A DNA stretch of 64,000 nt, taken from assembly GCA_963807775.1 (NCBI GenBank), contig CAWECY010000004.1, positions 1 through 64,000 of the forward strand, read 5' to 3'. Every line of letters starts with the position of its first letter. Position 1 is the first letter of the stretch. A program made the translations under genes and the position numbers. Source of the stretch: Bog-473 sp963807775 (GTDB lineage Bacteria > Actinomycetota > Acidimicrobiia > Acidimicrobiales > RAAP-2). Shown piece by piece: positions 16,974-27,584 of this stretch. The notes under the pieces were generated by a model. That model was not told where the DNA came from, ran no database searches, and saw only the letters and a program-made list of their open reading frames with translations.

Positions 16974-18036
16974 TTATTCGTATCGCTCGAAGATGCTCGC
17001 TTCCACGAGGCGCGCCAGGCCGTCGCGCACGTGGCGCGCCGTAGCGGCACCGATGCCGTCGACCGACTCGAGCTCGGCGGCCGACGCGGACAGGATTTCG
17101 GGCAGCGACCCGAACCGCCCGACCAGTCGGTCGATGAGGGTGTCCGAGAGCGGCTGGGGGAGCCGGTGCAACAGGCGGTAGCCGTGCGGGGCCAGTTCGG
17201 CGAGCAGCTGGTCGTTGGACGCCGGCAGATTGAGTGTGGCCACAACCCGGGACAGGTCCATGAGGGCGTCCGGGGACAGCGAACGCAAGTGGGCGATTCC
17301 CTTCTCGTTCGTGTAGTCGCGCAGGACCAGAGCGAGTGCGTCACCGACGCCGGCACTGAGCTCCTCGGTCTGCAGGTGAATCAGGCGCCCGTCCGAACCC
17401 AGCTCGACCAGGTGGCCCTCGATCTCCTCCGCAATCCGGCGGACCATCTCGCCGGGTTGGAGCACGGACACGACGTCGCGCACGGAGACGGCGTCCTCCA
17501 TTTCGAGGCGGGTCAAAGAGCTCGAGCGCGTCGTCGAAGCGAGAGCGGAACCGCTGCAAGGTGGCCAGGGCCTGACTGGAGCGATCGATCAGCCAGCCGG
17601 CCGACTGCGTCGTGTGCTTCTTGTCGTTGCGGTACACGGCGATGGTGGCCATGGCCTCCGACACCGCGACGACCGGCACATCGATGGAGCGCGCCACACG
17701 CTCAGCCGTGCGGTGGCGGGTTCCCGTTTCCGAAGTGGGAATGGTGGCCTTGGGGACGAGATGCACGTTGGCCCTCGCGATCCGCGACGCGTCGGAGGCC
17801 AGGATGATGGCACCGTCCATTTTGGCCAGCTCAGACAGCCGTTGCGGGCTGTACTCAGCGTCGAGCAAGAAGCCGCCGGTGCAGACGGAGAGGACGGCTG
17901 GATCGTCGCCGACGAGGATCAGCGCCCCGTGTTTCGCCTGGAGGATGCGGTCGAGGCCCTCGCGCAGCGCCGTGCCGGGAGCAATCAGGGCCAGCGCGTC
18001 GTTCAGCGGCTGGCTGCCGCCGTCACCGTCGACCAC
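16974..18036 (-). CDS. disA: DNA integrity scanning protein, diadenylate cyclase (one frame break)
   Basis: DisA makes the second messenger c-di-AMP from two ATP and senses branched DNA. The N-terminal cyclase domain (from GTG 18036) carries ALILVGDDPAV, the DGA of KMDGAIIL and the RHR of TGTRHRTAERVARS. The C-terminal part, with a helical spine and the helix-hairpin-helix segment SVDGIGAATARHVRDGL, continues in another frame from about 17515. The join is at an AAA run (TTT on the coding strand, 17515-17517), where one base fewer restores ...ALELLTRLEMEDAVSVRD, the expected sequence. The gene start overlaps the radA end by 34 bases, the common radA-disA arrangement. Confidence 0.9.
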
Positions 18037-19453
18037 CCCGGCATCGTACCCGGCACGGTCGCGGCCACGGTAAGCGCCTCGGCCAGCGTGCGCACCCCGT
18101 GCACCGTCATGCCGGGCGGCGCGGCAGTGGTGCTCGACGCCGGCACCAGCGCCCGGGTGAAGCCGGCGCGTTGCGCCTCGGCCAGCCGCCGTTCCGCACC
18201 GGGGACCATGCGCACCTCGCCGGCCAGCCCGAGTTCGCCGAACGCCACGAGATCGGCGGGGAACGGGCGGTCTCGGACGACGGAGGCCAGGGCCAGCGCG
18301 ACGGCGAGGTCTGCTGCGGGCTCGGTGACGCTGATGCCGCCCACCGCAGCCACGTAGAACTCGGCGGACGCCGGCACGCCGACCTCGGTGCGGCACGCCA
18401 GCACGGCCACGAGCAGGCTCGCTCGCGCGGCATCGATGCCCAGGGTGTGCGGCCTGGCCGCTGGACCCGCGCCGACGCTCGGCCCCAGCAGTGCCTGCAC
18501 CTCGACGAGGAGCGGCCGGCGACCCTGGAGGACGGGCACCACCACGCTCCCGGGCACGTCCGCCATGCGATCGCCCAACATGAGCGGACCCGGGTCGGGC
18601 ACGGCGCGTAGGCCGTCGTCGCCCATCTCGAAGATGCCGACCTCGCCCGTAGGACCGAAGCGGTGCTTGACCGAGGTCAGGACCCGCAAGGCATGGTGCC
18701 GGTCCCCGTCGAAGGACAGCACGGTGTCGACAAGGTGCTCGACCGCACGGGGCCCGGCCAGGTCGCCGTCTTTCGTCACGTGCCCCACCAGGAGCAGCGG
18801 GACGCCGCTCGTCTTGGCCATGCGGGTGAGGCGCTCGACGCAGGCGCGCACCTGGGACAGGCTGCCGGCCGGCTGGGGCAGCGTCGGGTCGCATACGGAC
18901 TGGAGCGAGTCCACCACGACCAAGGCAGGACGATGCCGGGTCACCGCCTGCTCGATCGCCCCGACGTCGTGGCCCTCCAGGGCCAGGAGGTGCGGCGGCA
19001 CGGAGCCCAGTCGTGAGGCGCGCCCCCCACCTGGGTGAGCGACTCCTCGGCCGAGGCCAGCAGCACGTCGACGCCGGTGGCCGACACGGACGACAGCACC
19101 TGGAAGAGCAGCGTCGACTTGCCGATCCCGGGCGGGCCGAACACGAGGGTGACCGAGCCGCCGACGACACCGCCGGCCATGACACGGTCGAGCTCGCTGA
19201 CGCCCGTGGGTAGCGGACGCGCGCTGTCCGCGGGGACGGCGCGCAGCGGTACCGCCCGGGCGATGCTCGTGACGGGCGGGGAGGCGGCAACCGGTCCGAA
19301 GGTGTTCCACTCGCCGCAGTTCTGGCAGCGGCCGACCCAGCGCGGCGAGGTCGTTTCGCACGCGGCGCAGACGTACACCTCTGCGCCGCGCTCGCTGGAT
19401 CGTGGCCACGCCGGCACGGTAGGTACCGGTTGTGACAAAAGTGCGGGGGCCAT
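18003..19453 (-). CDS. radA: DNA repair ATPase RadA (one frame break)
   Basis: RadA promotes branch migration in recombinational repair. It has the N-terminal zinc finger CAACETTSPRWVGRCQNC, Walker A GPPGIGKSTLL, the KNRFG-like motif as KHRFG, and a Lon-like C-terminal domain (GISVTEPAADLAVALALAS). The first part (19453 to about 19030) and the second (about 19020-18003) are in different frames. The break falls in a run of six C (19023-19028); seven would join LTQVGG to RASRLGS as expected. It is divergent from the nuclease/phosphatase-family gene at 19517. Confidence 0.9.
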
Positions 19454-19516
19454 CGCCCGGGCCCGGAAGATGGCGGCAGCGAGGTCCAGTCGGAAACGAG
19501 GTGAGAAGCTCGGCGT

Positions 19517-20527
19517 ATGCAGTCGCCGAGCGCCTCGGATCGCGCCGCGTGGTCCGTTCGAGTTGGTGATGAGGATCTCCACCGTAGATTGCTCGACACC
19601 CTTTCCTGCCTGCATGAATGCGAAGGGAAGGGATCGGCCGCGCCCCTGAACGGCTGGGTCCGCGTGGCGGCCTGGAACGTCCAGCGCGGGCGCCGACCGC
19701 CCGAGCTCGCCGCCCTCCTCACGACCGCCGGCGCAGATATCGCGATGCTCTCCGAAGTGGATTCCGGCATGGCTCGCACGCGGAATGCCGACGTGCCCGA
19801 CCTGTTGACTGACGCGTTCGGCGCCGGCTACACGTATGGCGTCGAGTTCGTGGAGCTCGGCCTGGGCGACGAACTGGAGCAGCGCGAGGCGGCGGGTATG
19901 GAGAACGTGCGCGGCCTGCACGGCAACGCCATCGTCTCGCCGGCCGAGCTCATCGACCCGCGCATGGTGCGCCTTCCCGATTCCGAGCCGAGGTGGTTCG
20001 CCGCCGATTCAACCCAACCGCGTGTCGGCGGTCGCATGGCCGTGCTGGCCACGGTGACCATCGACGGTGTGCCCGTGCAGGTGGCGTCGACACATCTCGA
20101 GAACCGCACCGACGGTGAGCACAGAAGTGAGCAGATGGAGACGCTGCTGATCGCCGTCGACGAACGGGCGGGCGGTGGCCCTGCGGTTGTGGGTGGCGAC
20201 TTCAACACGCTCGGCGCAACATTCGACGAGCTCTTCGACCGGGCGGTCCAACGCAAGCTGCGCGCCGCCGACCCGACCCGCTTCACGTGGCCGGTGGCGC
20301 ACGAACCGCTCTTCGCAGTGGCGGCGGCGCACGACTTCACCTGGATCGATGCCAACGTGGCCGCACCGACGACCGAGCACGCCGCCGACGGGCTGCCCGA
20401 CCATGTACCGATCAAGCTGGACTGGTTGCTCGTGCGTGGGCTCGAGGCGCGCCGACCCGCCGTCGTCCCGGTCGGCCGCCTGTCGGATCACCGCCTCGTG
20501 TCCTGCTCGGTACGGGTGCCCCGGTGA
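19517..20527 (+). CDS. Endonuclease/exonuclease/phosphatase family protein
   Basis: A 336-residue member of the DNase I/exonuclease III-like fold. The motifs appear in order: AAWNVQRG (Mg-binding Asn), MLSEVDS (Glu), STHLENRTDGEH (catalytic His), VVGGDFNTLG (Asp/Asn), KLDWLLVRG, and LSDHRLVSC at the C-terminus. The substrate cannot be told; family members cut DNA, phospholipid head groups or inositol phosphates. The first 45 residues are not conserved and the start could lie downstream. It is translationally coupled to the following GNAT gene. Confidence 0.8.
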   Translation: MQSPSASDRAAWSVRVGDEDLHRRLLDTLSCLHECEGKGSAAPLNGWVRVAAWNVQRGRRPPELAALLTTAGADIAMLSEVDSGMARTRNADVPDLLTDAFGAGYTYGVEFVELGLGDELEQREAAGMENVRGLHGNAIVSPAELIDPRMVRLPDSEPRWFAADSTQPRVGGRMAVLATVTIDGVPVQVASTHLENRTDGEHRSEQMETLLIAVDERAGGGPAVVGGDFNTLGATFDELFDRAVQRKLRAADPTRFTWPVAHEPLFAVAAAHDFTWIDANVAAPTTEHAADGLPDHVPIKLDWLLVRGLEARRPAVVPVGRLSDHRLVSCSVRVPR

Positions 20528-21045
20528 CCGTCATCGTCCGGCCGTCACGCGCCGCCGACGCCGACGGCATCCTGGCCGTCGTCGACGATGCCTTCTCCGA
20601 CGACACCCGTGACGCCGGCGAGGAGCTGGCGATCGTGCGCGGCACCTGGGAACGGCGCCGCGGCGCCGAGATGCTCGAGCTGGTAGCGGACGACACCGCT
20701 ACGTTGGTCGGGCACGTGTTGGTCGCCATGGGCGACCTGAATGGTCGGGCGATCCCCGCGGTCGCACCCCTGGCCGTCCTGACGCACTGCCAACGCGCCG
20801 GCATCGGCTCTGCGCTCATGCACGCGGTGATCGATGCGGCGAGCGCCCGTGGCTGGCCGTTGCTCCTTGTGCTCGGCGACCCGCGCTACTACGGGCGGTT
20901 CGGATTCGAGGCCGCGGCGAGCCTGGGGGTCTTCTACGCCCCGTCAGGCCGCGACAGCCCGTACTTCATGGTGCGCCTGCTCCCGGGCCACAAGGGCGTG
21001 GACCGCCAGCTCCAGGGTGAGTTCAGGTACTGCTGGGAACTCTGA
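20524..21045 (+). CDS. GNAT family N-acetyltransferase (YhbS-like)
   Basis: A 173-residue GNAT protein. Motif A, which binds acetyl-CoA pyrophosphate, is CQRAGIGSALMHAVIDAA, followed by LLLVLGDPRYYGRFGFEAA, a signature of the YhbS-type subgroup. The GTG start overlaps the TGA of the upstream gene, so the two are co-translated. The acceptor substrate is unknown. Confidence 0.85.
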   Translation: MTVIVRPSRAADADGILAVVDDAFSDDTRDAGEELAIVRGTWERRRGAEMLELVADDTATLVGHVLVAMGDLNGRAIPAVAPLAVLTHCQRAGIGSALMHAVIDAASARGWPLLLVLGDPRYYGRFGFEAAASLGVFYAPSGRDSPYFMVRLLPGHKGVDRQLQGEFRYCWEL

Positions 21046-21051
21046 GCGGGG

Positions 21052-23562
21052 TTACTCGGGGTCGGCGCCGGCGCCGGCCAACTCGAGCGGAGGCGGCTCG
21101 ATCCCCTCAATGGCGCGGAAACTGAGCTGCGGTCCCTCGCCGTCGATGGGCGACTCCTCCAGGTCGACGACGATCGTCTCACCGACCCGGAATTCCTTCC
21201 ACAGGATGCGCTCGGACAACGGGTCCTCGACCAGCTGCTGGATGGCCCGGCGGAGCGGCCGCGCCCCAAGCTGGGGGTCGTAGCCCTTCTCGGCCAGGAA
21301 CGAGCGGGCGGCCGGCGTCAGCTCGAGGCCGATGCCCTGGTCCGACAGCTGCTTGACCGTGCGCGACATGAGCAGGTCGACGATTTCGGTGACCTCGGCC
21401 CGCGACAGCTCGTGGAAGACGATCACCTCGTCGATGCGGTTCAGGAATTCCGGGCGGAAGTGCGCCTTCAGCGCCTCGTCCACCTTGGCCTTCATGCGCT
21501 CGTAGGTGACGGCCTCGGACGTCTTGGCGAAGCCCATGTTGGCCTTGCGCAAGTCGGCTGTGCCGAGGTTCGACGTCATGATCAGCACTGTGTTCTTGAA
21601 GTCGACCGAACGGCCCTGCGCATCGGTGAGGCGGCCGTCCTCGAGGATCTGCAGCAACGTGTTGAACACGTCGGGATGCGCCTTCTCGACCTCGTCGAAC
21701 AGCACGACCGAGAACGGCTTACGCCGCACGGCCTCGGTCAGCTGGCCGCCCTCCTCGTACCCGACGTAGCCGGGGGGCGAGCCGACCAAGCGGCTGACGG
21801 TGTGCTTCTCCATGTATTCGGACATGTCGAGCTGGATGAGCGCGTCCTCGTCGTCGAAGAGGAACTCGGCCAGCGTCTTGGCCAACTCGGTCTTCCCGAC
21901 GCCCGTCGGGCCAAGGAAGATGAACGAGCCGCTCGGGCGCTTGGGGTCCTTCAGGCCGGCCCGCGTGCGGCGGATGGCGCGTGAGAGCGCCTTGAGCGCC
22001 TCCTCCTGGCCGATGACCCGCTTGTGCAGCTCCTCCTCCATGCGCAGCAGCTTGGCCGTCTCCTCCTCGGTCAGCCGGTAGACCGGAATACCAGTCCAGG
22101 CGGCCAGCACTTCGGCGATGACCTCTTCGTCGACGACGTCGAACAGGTCGACGCCCTCTGCCCGCAGCTCGGCTTCCTGGCTCTCCTTGCGGTCCAGGCG
22201 CTCCTTCTCCTGCTCGGCCAGCTTCTTGGCCTGCTCGAAGGCGCCCTTCTCAATGGCGGCCTCTTTGTCGGCACGCAAGCGAGCGATCTCTTCGTCGAGC
22301 TTCTTGGCGCCCGGGGGCGTGCTCATGCGGCGGATGCGCAACCGGCTGCCCGCCTCGTCGATGAGGTCGATGGCCTTGTCCGGCAGGTAGCGGTCGGCCA
22401 GATAGCGGTCGGCCAGGTTGGCCGCGGCGACCAGAGCCTGGTCGGTGATGCTCACGGCGTGGTGTGACTCGTAGCGGTCGCGCAGGCCCTTGAGGATGTC
22501 GATGGTCAACGCCACCGACGGCTGGTCGACCTTGACCGGCTGGAAGCGTCGCTCGAGGGCGGCGTCCTTCTCGAGGTGCTTGCGGTACTCGTCGATCGTG
22601 GTGGCGCCAACCGTCTGCAGCTCGCCGCGGGCGAGCATCGGCTTGAGGATGGAGGCGGCGTCGATGGCACCCTCGGCGGCGCCCGCTCCGACGAGCGTGT
22701 GGATCTCGTCGATGAAGAGGACGATGTCGCCGCGAGTCCGGATCTCCTTGAGCACCTTCTTCAGCCGCTCCTCGAAGTCGCCGCGGTAGCGGCTGCCGGC
22801 CACCAGGGCGCCGAGGTCGAGGGTATAGAGCTGCTTGCCGGTCAGCGTCTCGGGCACGTCGTTGGCCACGATGCGTTGGGCCAGCCCTTCGACGATGGCC
22901 GTCTTGCCGACGCCCGGCTCCCCAATGAGCACCGGGTTGTTCTTGGTGCGGCGCGACAGGACCTGCATGACGCGCTCGATCTCTTTAGCGCGTCCGATGA
23001 CCGGGTCCAGCTTGCCGTCGCGGGCGAGCTGCGTCAGGTTGCGCCCGAACTGGTCGAGCACGGGCGAGCCCGACGGGCTGTCGCCTGTGCTGGCGCCCTG
23101 ACTCGCGCCAACGGACTCCTTGCCCTGATTGCCCGACATCAGCTGGATCACCTGTTGGCGAACGCGACCGAGGTCGGCGCCGAGGCTGACGAGAACCGTG
23201 GCGGCCACGCCCTCGCCTTCGCGCACGAGACCGAGCAGCATGTGCTCGGTGCCGATGTAGCTGTGCCCGAGCTGCAACGCCTCGCGCAGTGACAGCTCGA
23301 GGACCTTCTTGGCCCGCGGCGTAAACGGCGGTGAACCGCTCGGTGCGGTCCCGGCCATTCCGATGGTCTCCTCGACCTTCTCACGGACAGCCTCGAGCGA
23401 GATCCCCAGGGACTCCAGCGCCTTCGCAGCGACGCCCTCCCCTTCGTGGATCAGACCCAGCAAGATGTGCTCGGTGCCGATGAAGCTGTGGTTGAGCAGG
23501 CGCGCCTCCTCTTGCGCCAGCACCAACACCCTCCGTGCCCGGTCGGTGAAACGTTCGAACAC
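21052..23562 (-). CDS. clpC: ATP-dependent Clp protease ATPase subunit ClpC
   Basis: An 836-residue AAA+ unfoldase that feeds proteins to ClpP. Two Clp_N repeats fill the first 150 residues (FERFTDRARRVLVLAQEEA, and FTPRAKKVLELSLREALQLG). The D1 module has GEPGVGKTAIVEGL, a UVR-type linker follows, and D2 has GPTGVGKTELAKTL and a C-terminal ARPLRRAIQ sensor. The GTG at 23562 is chosen because the family begins exactly there; the open frame runs on upstream without similarity. It is divergent from the polyprenyl synthase gene and convergent with the GNAT gene. Confidence 0.97.
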   Translation of the reverse strand: MFERFTDRARRVLVLAQEEARLLNHSFIGTEHILLGLIHEGEGVAAKALESLGISLEAVREKVEETIGMAGTAPSGSPPFTPRAKKVLELSLREALQLGHSYIGTEHMLLGLVREGEGVAATVLVSLGADLGRVRQQVIQLMSGNQGKESVGASQGASTGDSPSGSPVLDQFGRNLTQLARDGKLDPVIGRAKEIERVMQVLSRRTKNNPVLIGEPGVGKTAIVEGLAQRIVANDVPETLTGKQLYTLDLGALVAGSRYRGDFEERLKKVLKEIRTRGDIVLFIDEIHTLVGAGAAEGAIDAASILKPMLARGELQTVGATTIDEYRKHLEKDAALERRFQPVKVDQPSVALTIDILKGLRDRYESHHAVSITDQALVAAANLADRYLADRYLPDKAIDLIDEAGSRLRIRRMSTPPGAKKLDEEIARLRADKEAAIEKGAFEQAKKLAEQEKERLDRKESQEAELRAEGVDLFDVVDEEVIAEVLAAWTGIPVYRLTEEETAKLLRMEEELHKRVIGQEEALKALSRAIRRTRAGLKDPKRPSGSFIFLGPTGVGKTELAKTLAEFLFDDEDALIQLDMSEYMEKHTVSRLVGSPPGYVGYEEGGQLTEAVRRKPFSVVLFDEVEKAHPDVFNTLLQILEDGRLTDAQGRSVDFKNTVLIMTSNLGTADLRKANMGFAKTSEAVTYERMKAKVDEALKAHFRPEFLNRIDEVIVFHELSRAEVTEIVDLLMSRTVKQLSDQGIGLELTPAARSFLAEKGYDPQLGARPLRRAIQQLVEDPLSERILWKEFRVGETIVVDLEESPIDGEGPQLSFRAIEGIEPPPLELAGAGADPE

Positions 23563-23746
23563 CCTGACCGCCTCTCTTTGCTTCTGTATAGCTTCTCGGC
23601 CCAGTGTACCTGGGGCCTTAGTTGGAACGGACCGCACCGTGGTGGGCTCGGTCTTGGGGAGAAGAACCTCCCAGGCTGGGGTTTCCTGCGCTTCCGCCAC
23701 CAGCGGGTTGTCGGATTTGGCGGGCGTTGACATATCGTCTGAGGCA

Positions 23747-24721
23747 GTGAACCCGACCGAGGCCCTCGGCCTGCCCCGCCTGCAAGAGGGACTGCAGCGT
23801 CTGGAGCCCCTGCTCACCGCCTCCGTAGTCACCGGGGACGGTTTCCTCGACGAGGTCACGACCCACCTGATCGCGGCCGGCGGCAAGCGCCTCCGGCCCC
23901 TGTTGGCCCTGGCCACGGCCACGAGCGGCGACCGCGACGCAACCGAGGACGACCTGATGGGGGGTGTGGCGGTCGAGCTGGTCCACCTGGCGTCCCTTTA
24001 CCACGACGACGTCATCGACGAGGCGACGATTCGGCGCAACGTCGAGAGCGTCAACAGCCGCTTCGGGAACCTGGTGGCCATCGTGGCCGGCGACTACCTG
24101 CTGGCCCGCTCCGCCGCCATCGCCGCCAGCCTCGGCACCGCCATCGCCGCCCTGTTGGCCGACACGCTCGCCCAACTCTGCCAGGGGCAGGTGACCGAGG
24201 TGCGCTCCGCCTTCCAGATCGGTCGCAGCCGCCAGGACTACTTCCAGTCGATCAGCGGGAAGACGGCCGCGCTCATGGCCACCTCGTGCCGCATCGGGGC
24301 GCTCACGGGCGGGCTGCCCGCCGCCGAGGTGGAGGCGTGCACCGAGTTCGGGCGCAAGTTCGGCATGGTATTCCAGGTGCGCGACGACATCCTCGACATC
24401 ACGGCCACCGACGGCGAGCTCAAGAAGCCGGCCGGGCAGGACCTGGCCGAGGGCATCTACACGCTGCCGGCGCTGCTGGCGTTGGCCGACGCCGATGCGG
24501 GACCGGACTTGCGCGCCCTGCTCGGTCAGCCGCTGGCCCAGCCCGAGCGGGACAAGGCCCGCGCCATCGTCATGGCGACGGGCGCCATTGCCGAGTCGGT
24601 CACCAGTGCCCGCGCCTACGTCGCCGAGGCCCAGGCCGCCACCGCCGGCATCGTCCAGCCCGAACTGCGCGACGGTTTCTCACGGCTGGCGGCGGAATTG
24701 TTGAGCGACCTCCCCGGCTGA
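23747..24721 (+). CDS. Polyprenyl diphosphate synthase
   Basis: A 324-residue trans-prenyltransferase that extends allylic diphosphates with isopentenyl diphosphate to a long chain, probably for menaquinone. GGKRLRPLLAL, the first aspartate-rich motif LYHDDVID and the second FQVRDDILD are intact. The small residues before the first motif (HLAS) are typical of long-chain enzymes of the HepT/IspB/GrcC type; the exact chain length cannot be read from the sequence. The GTG at 23747 follows the family start. Confidence 0.9.
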   Translation: MNPTEALGLPRLQEGLQRLEPLLTASVVTGDGFLDEVTTHLIAAGGKRLRPLLALATATSGDRDATEDDLMGGVAVELVHLASLYHDDVIDEATIRRNVESVNSRFGNLVAIVAGDYLLARSAAIAASLGTAIAALLADTLAQLCQGQVTEVRSAFQIGRSRQDYFQSISGKTAALMATSCRIGALTGGLPAAEVEACTEFGRKFGMVFQVRDDILDITATDGELKKPAGQDLAEGIYTLPALLALADADAGPDLRALLGQPLAQPERDKARAIVMATGAIAESVTSARAYVAEAQAATAGIVQPELRDGFSRLAAELLSDLPG

Positions 24722-24733
24722 TTCCGGCTCCTG

Positions 24734-24749
24734 CCCTGTTGTTACAGGG
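24734..24749. terminator. Short hairpin between convergent genes
   Basis: CCCTGT and ACAGGG with a four-base loop lie just after the polyprenyl synthase stop and over the last codons of the convergent secreted-protein gene. No T-run follows, so its use as a terminator is only possible. Confidence 0.35.
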
Positions 24750-25131
24750 TGTTGCCGGTGCTCGCGCTCGAACCGCTCGACCCCGAGCTCCCGCACCTGG
24801 CTTCGACCTTGGACAGCCGGGCGTTGATCTTGGTCTCGCGGGCCTGCAGCTTGGTGATGCGGTTGGCGATGGCGTCGGCGAGCTTGACGTGACCGGCCGC
24901 CTTCAACTTCGCCTCCCGGGCCTCGGCCTTCGGGAGGCGCGCCGTGACGGCGTTCTCGAGCTTCTGGACCCGGGCCTCGATTTTGGGCAGCCGGGAGCAC
25001 ACGGCCGGCGTGGTCGAACCGCTCGTGCCGCTGCTCGGCGTCGCCGCCCCGGCCCCGGCCCCGGCCATCCCCGCCACTCCCATCGTGAGCGCTCCGGAGA
25101 GCGCCGCCCCTGCGATCATCCTCCGAACCAT
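24742..25131 (-). CDS. Small secreted helical protein, paralogue A
   Basis: 129 residues. The ATG at 25131 has AGGAGG five to ten bases upstream. A signal peptide (MVRRMIAGAALSGALTMGV, then small residues to about residue 30) is followed by a mature part made almost wholly of Lys/Ala/Glu/Leu heptad-like helices (RLPKIEARVQKLENAV, KLQARETKINARLSKVEARC). Two cysteines, one near the mature N-terminus (VCSRL) and one near the end (EARCGSS), could close the helical bundle. The tail is Ser/Gly-rich. It shares its architecture with the gene at 25319-25678. The family was not recognised; an extracellular structural or scaffold role is possible. Confidence 0.7.
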   Translation of the reverse strand: MVRRMIAGAALSGALTMGVAGMAGAGAGAATPSSGTSGSTTPAVCSRLPKIEARVQKLENAVTARLPKAEAREAKLKAAGHVKLADAIANRITKLQARETKINARLSKVEARCGSSGSSGSSASTGNTL

Positions 25132-25318
25132 GTTTCCTCCTGGCACGCAGACTGGTGCGCCGCCCGCCGGCGGGTCGGCGCTGGGCCCACTCTGCACGCC
25201 AGATGTGAGGAATCTGTAAAGGGGCTATGAGGGCTCGGCCCCCGGACGGGCCGGTGCGGCCACCTCCCGGGAACCCCGGGCGGATGACCGCACCTTCAGC
25301 GATCGGGGCGAGAAACGA

Positions 25319-25678
25319 TCAGCTGGCGCTCGAGCCGGTCGTCCCGCACGTGGCCTCGACCTTGGCGAGCCGCGCGTTGACCTTGGTCTCGCGGTTCTGG
25401 AGCCGGGTCACCCGGTTCTTCAGGTGGTTGGCCCGGTTGGTCTTGCCGGCCGCCTCGAGCTTGGCCTCGCGGGCCTGGACCTTGGGCAGCAGGGCGTTCA
25501 GCTTGGCCTCGCGCGCCTGGACCTTGGACTCGATGGTCGGCAACTTCGCACACACGGCCGCCAGCTTCGTGCCGCCGGACGCGGCGGGCGTGGTCGGGGT
25601 GGACGCTCCGGCGATGCCGGCCGCGCCGAACGTCAGTGCGCCGACTGCAGCGGTTCCGGCGATGATTTTGCAAAGCAT
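25319..25678 (-). CDS. Small secreted helical protein, paralogue B
   Basis: 119 residues, starting at the ATG 25678 behind GGAGAA. It has a signal peptide (MLCKIIAGTAAVGALTFGA), a short Thr/Pro/Ala linker, then helices built of repeated motifs such as QAREAKLNALLPKVQAREAK and RLQNRETKVNARLAKVEATC. The cysteine pair (AVCAKLP and EATCGTT) matches paralogue A in position and spacing. The two genes are tandem and 187 bases apart, so they arose by duplication. No function is known. Confidence 0.7.
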   Translation of the reverse strand: MLCKIIAGTAAVGALTFGAAGIAGASTPTTPAASGGTKLAAVCAKLPTIESKVQAREAKLNALLPKVQAREAKLEAAGKTNRANHLKNRVTRLQNRETKVNARLAKVEATCGTTGSSAS

Positions 25679-25859
25679 GATTGGTTCTCCTTCGGACTTC
25701 GCGGTATGCGCTGTGCACGCCGTTCCGCCCTCTCCGGCGGCACCTTCCACTCTGGGGGCCGAGTGTGAGGAACCTGTAACGCGGGTGTGAGAAAAGCCGC
25801 CGAATCCTAAGAACGGTTGAAGATCGGGCGCACTTGAACGATCCGATGCCCGGAAACGC

Positions 25860-26711
25860 TCAGCCGCCCACGTTGCGCTCGTAGACGATGCGCAGGCCGT
25901 GGAGCGTCAGCCAAGGCTCCACGTGCTCAATGGTCTCCGAGTACGGCGCGATGAGCGAGCTGAAGCCGCCGGTCGCCACCACCGTCGACTCGCCGAGCTC
26001 CTCCATGAAGCGGCGGGCCAGGCCGTCGACCAGCCCGGCGAAGCCGTAGAGCGTCCCCGACTCAATCGACTCCACCGTCGACCGCCCGATCACGCTCCTC
26101 GGCTCCACCAGTTCGACGCGGCGCAGCGCCGCCGCCTGCTGGTAGAGCGCGTCGAGGCTTATGGCCACGCCGGGCGTGATGGCGCCGCCCAGGTACTCCC
26201 CCTTGGCGCTGATGGCCTCCACCGTCGTCGCCGTGCCCATGTCCACCACAATGCAGGGCCCGCCGTAGAGGTCGAAGGCCCCGACGGCGTCGGCGATGCG
26301 GTCGGCGCCCACCTCCTTGGGGTTGTCGTAGAGGATGGCCATGCCGCTTTTGGTGCCCGGGCCGAGCACCACGCAGGGCAGGTCGGCGAACCAGCGCGAG
26401 GCCATTTGACGCAGCTCGGCCGTGACGTGCGGGACCGACGAGCTGATGGCCATGCCGGTCACGGACGTGGCGATGTCGAGGCCCTCGAGGTCGAGCAGCT
26501 GCGTGAGGAGGACGGCGTGCTCGTCCGGCGTCCGGGTGACGACGGTGGATAGGCGCCAGTGGTGGGTGAGGCCGGCCGGCGCCTTGGTGTCGCGCTCGGT
26601 GCCGATGCCGACGCCGACGCTGTCCTCGATCACCGGCACCGTGTCGGTGTCGTCGCGCGTGTAGAGGCCGATGACCGTCTCGGTGTTGCCGACGTCGATG
26701 ACCAGGAGCAC
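25860..26711 (-). CDS. coaX: Type III pantothenate kinase
   Basis: A 283-residue CoaX, phosphorylating pantothenate in the first step of coenzyme A synthesis. The phosphate loop VIDVGNTETVIGLY, GADRIADAVGAF, VVDMGTATTVEA and GGAITPGVAIS are all present. The GTG at 26711 is two bases after the nadC stop, making it the last gene of the large cofactor operon. Together with panC and panD it completes the route from beta-alanine and pantoate to phosphopantothenate. Confidence 0.95.
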   Translation of the reverse strand: MLLVIDVGNTETVIGLYTRDDTDTVPVIEDSVGVGIGTERDTKAPAGLTHHWRLSTVVTRTPDEHAVLLTQLLDLEGLDIATSVTGMAISSSVPHVTAELRQMASRWFADLPCVVLGPGTKSGMAILYDNPKEVGADRIADAVGAFDLYGGPCIVVDMGTATTVEAISAKGEYLGGAITPGVAISLDALYQQAAALRRVELVEPRSVIGRSTVESIESGTLYGFAGLVDGLARRFMEELGESTVVATGGFSSLIAPYSETIEHVEPWLTLHGLRIVYERNVGG

Positions 26712-26713
26712 GT

Positions 26714-27580
<867 letters not shown>

Positions 27581-27584
<4 letters not shown>

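Noticed and set aside
17341..19779. A single 812-residue protein across disA and radA
   Set aside because: It combines the DisA N-terminal frame with an off-frame reading of radA; motifs show two separate genes with one indel each.
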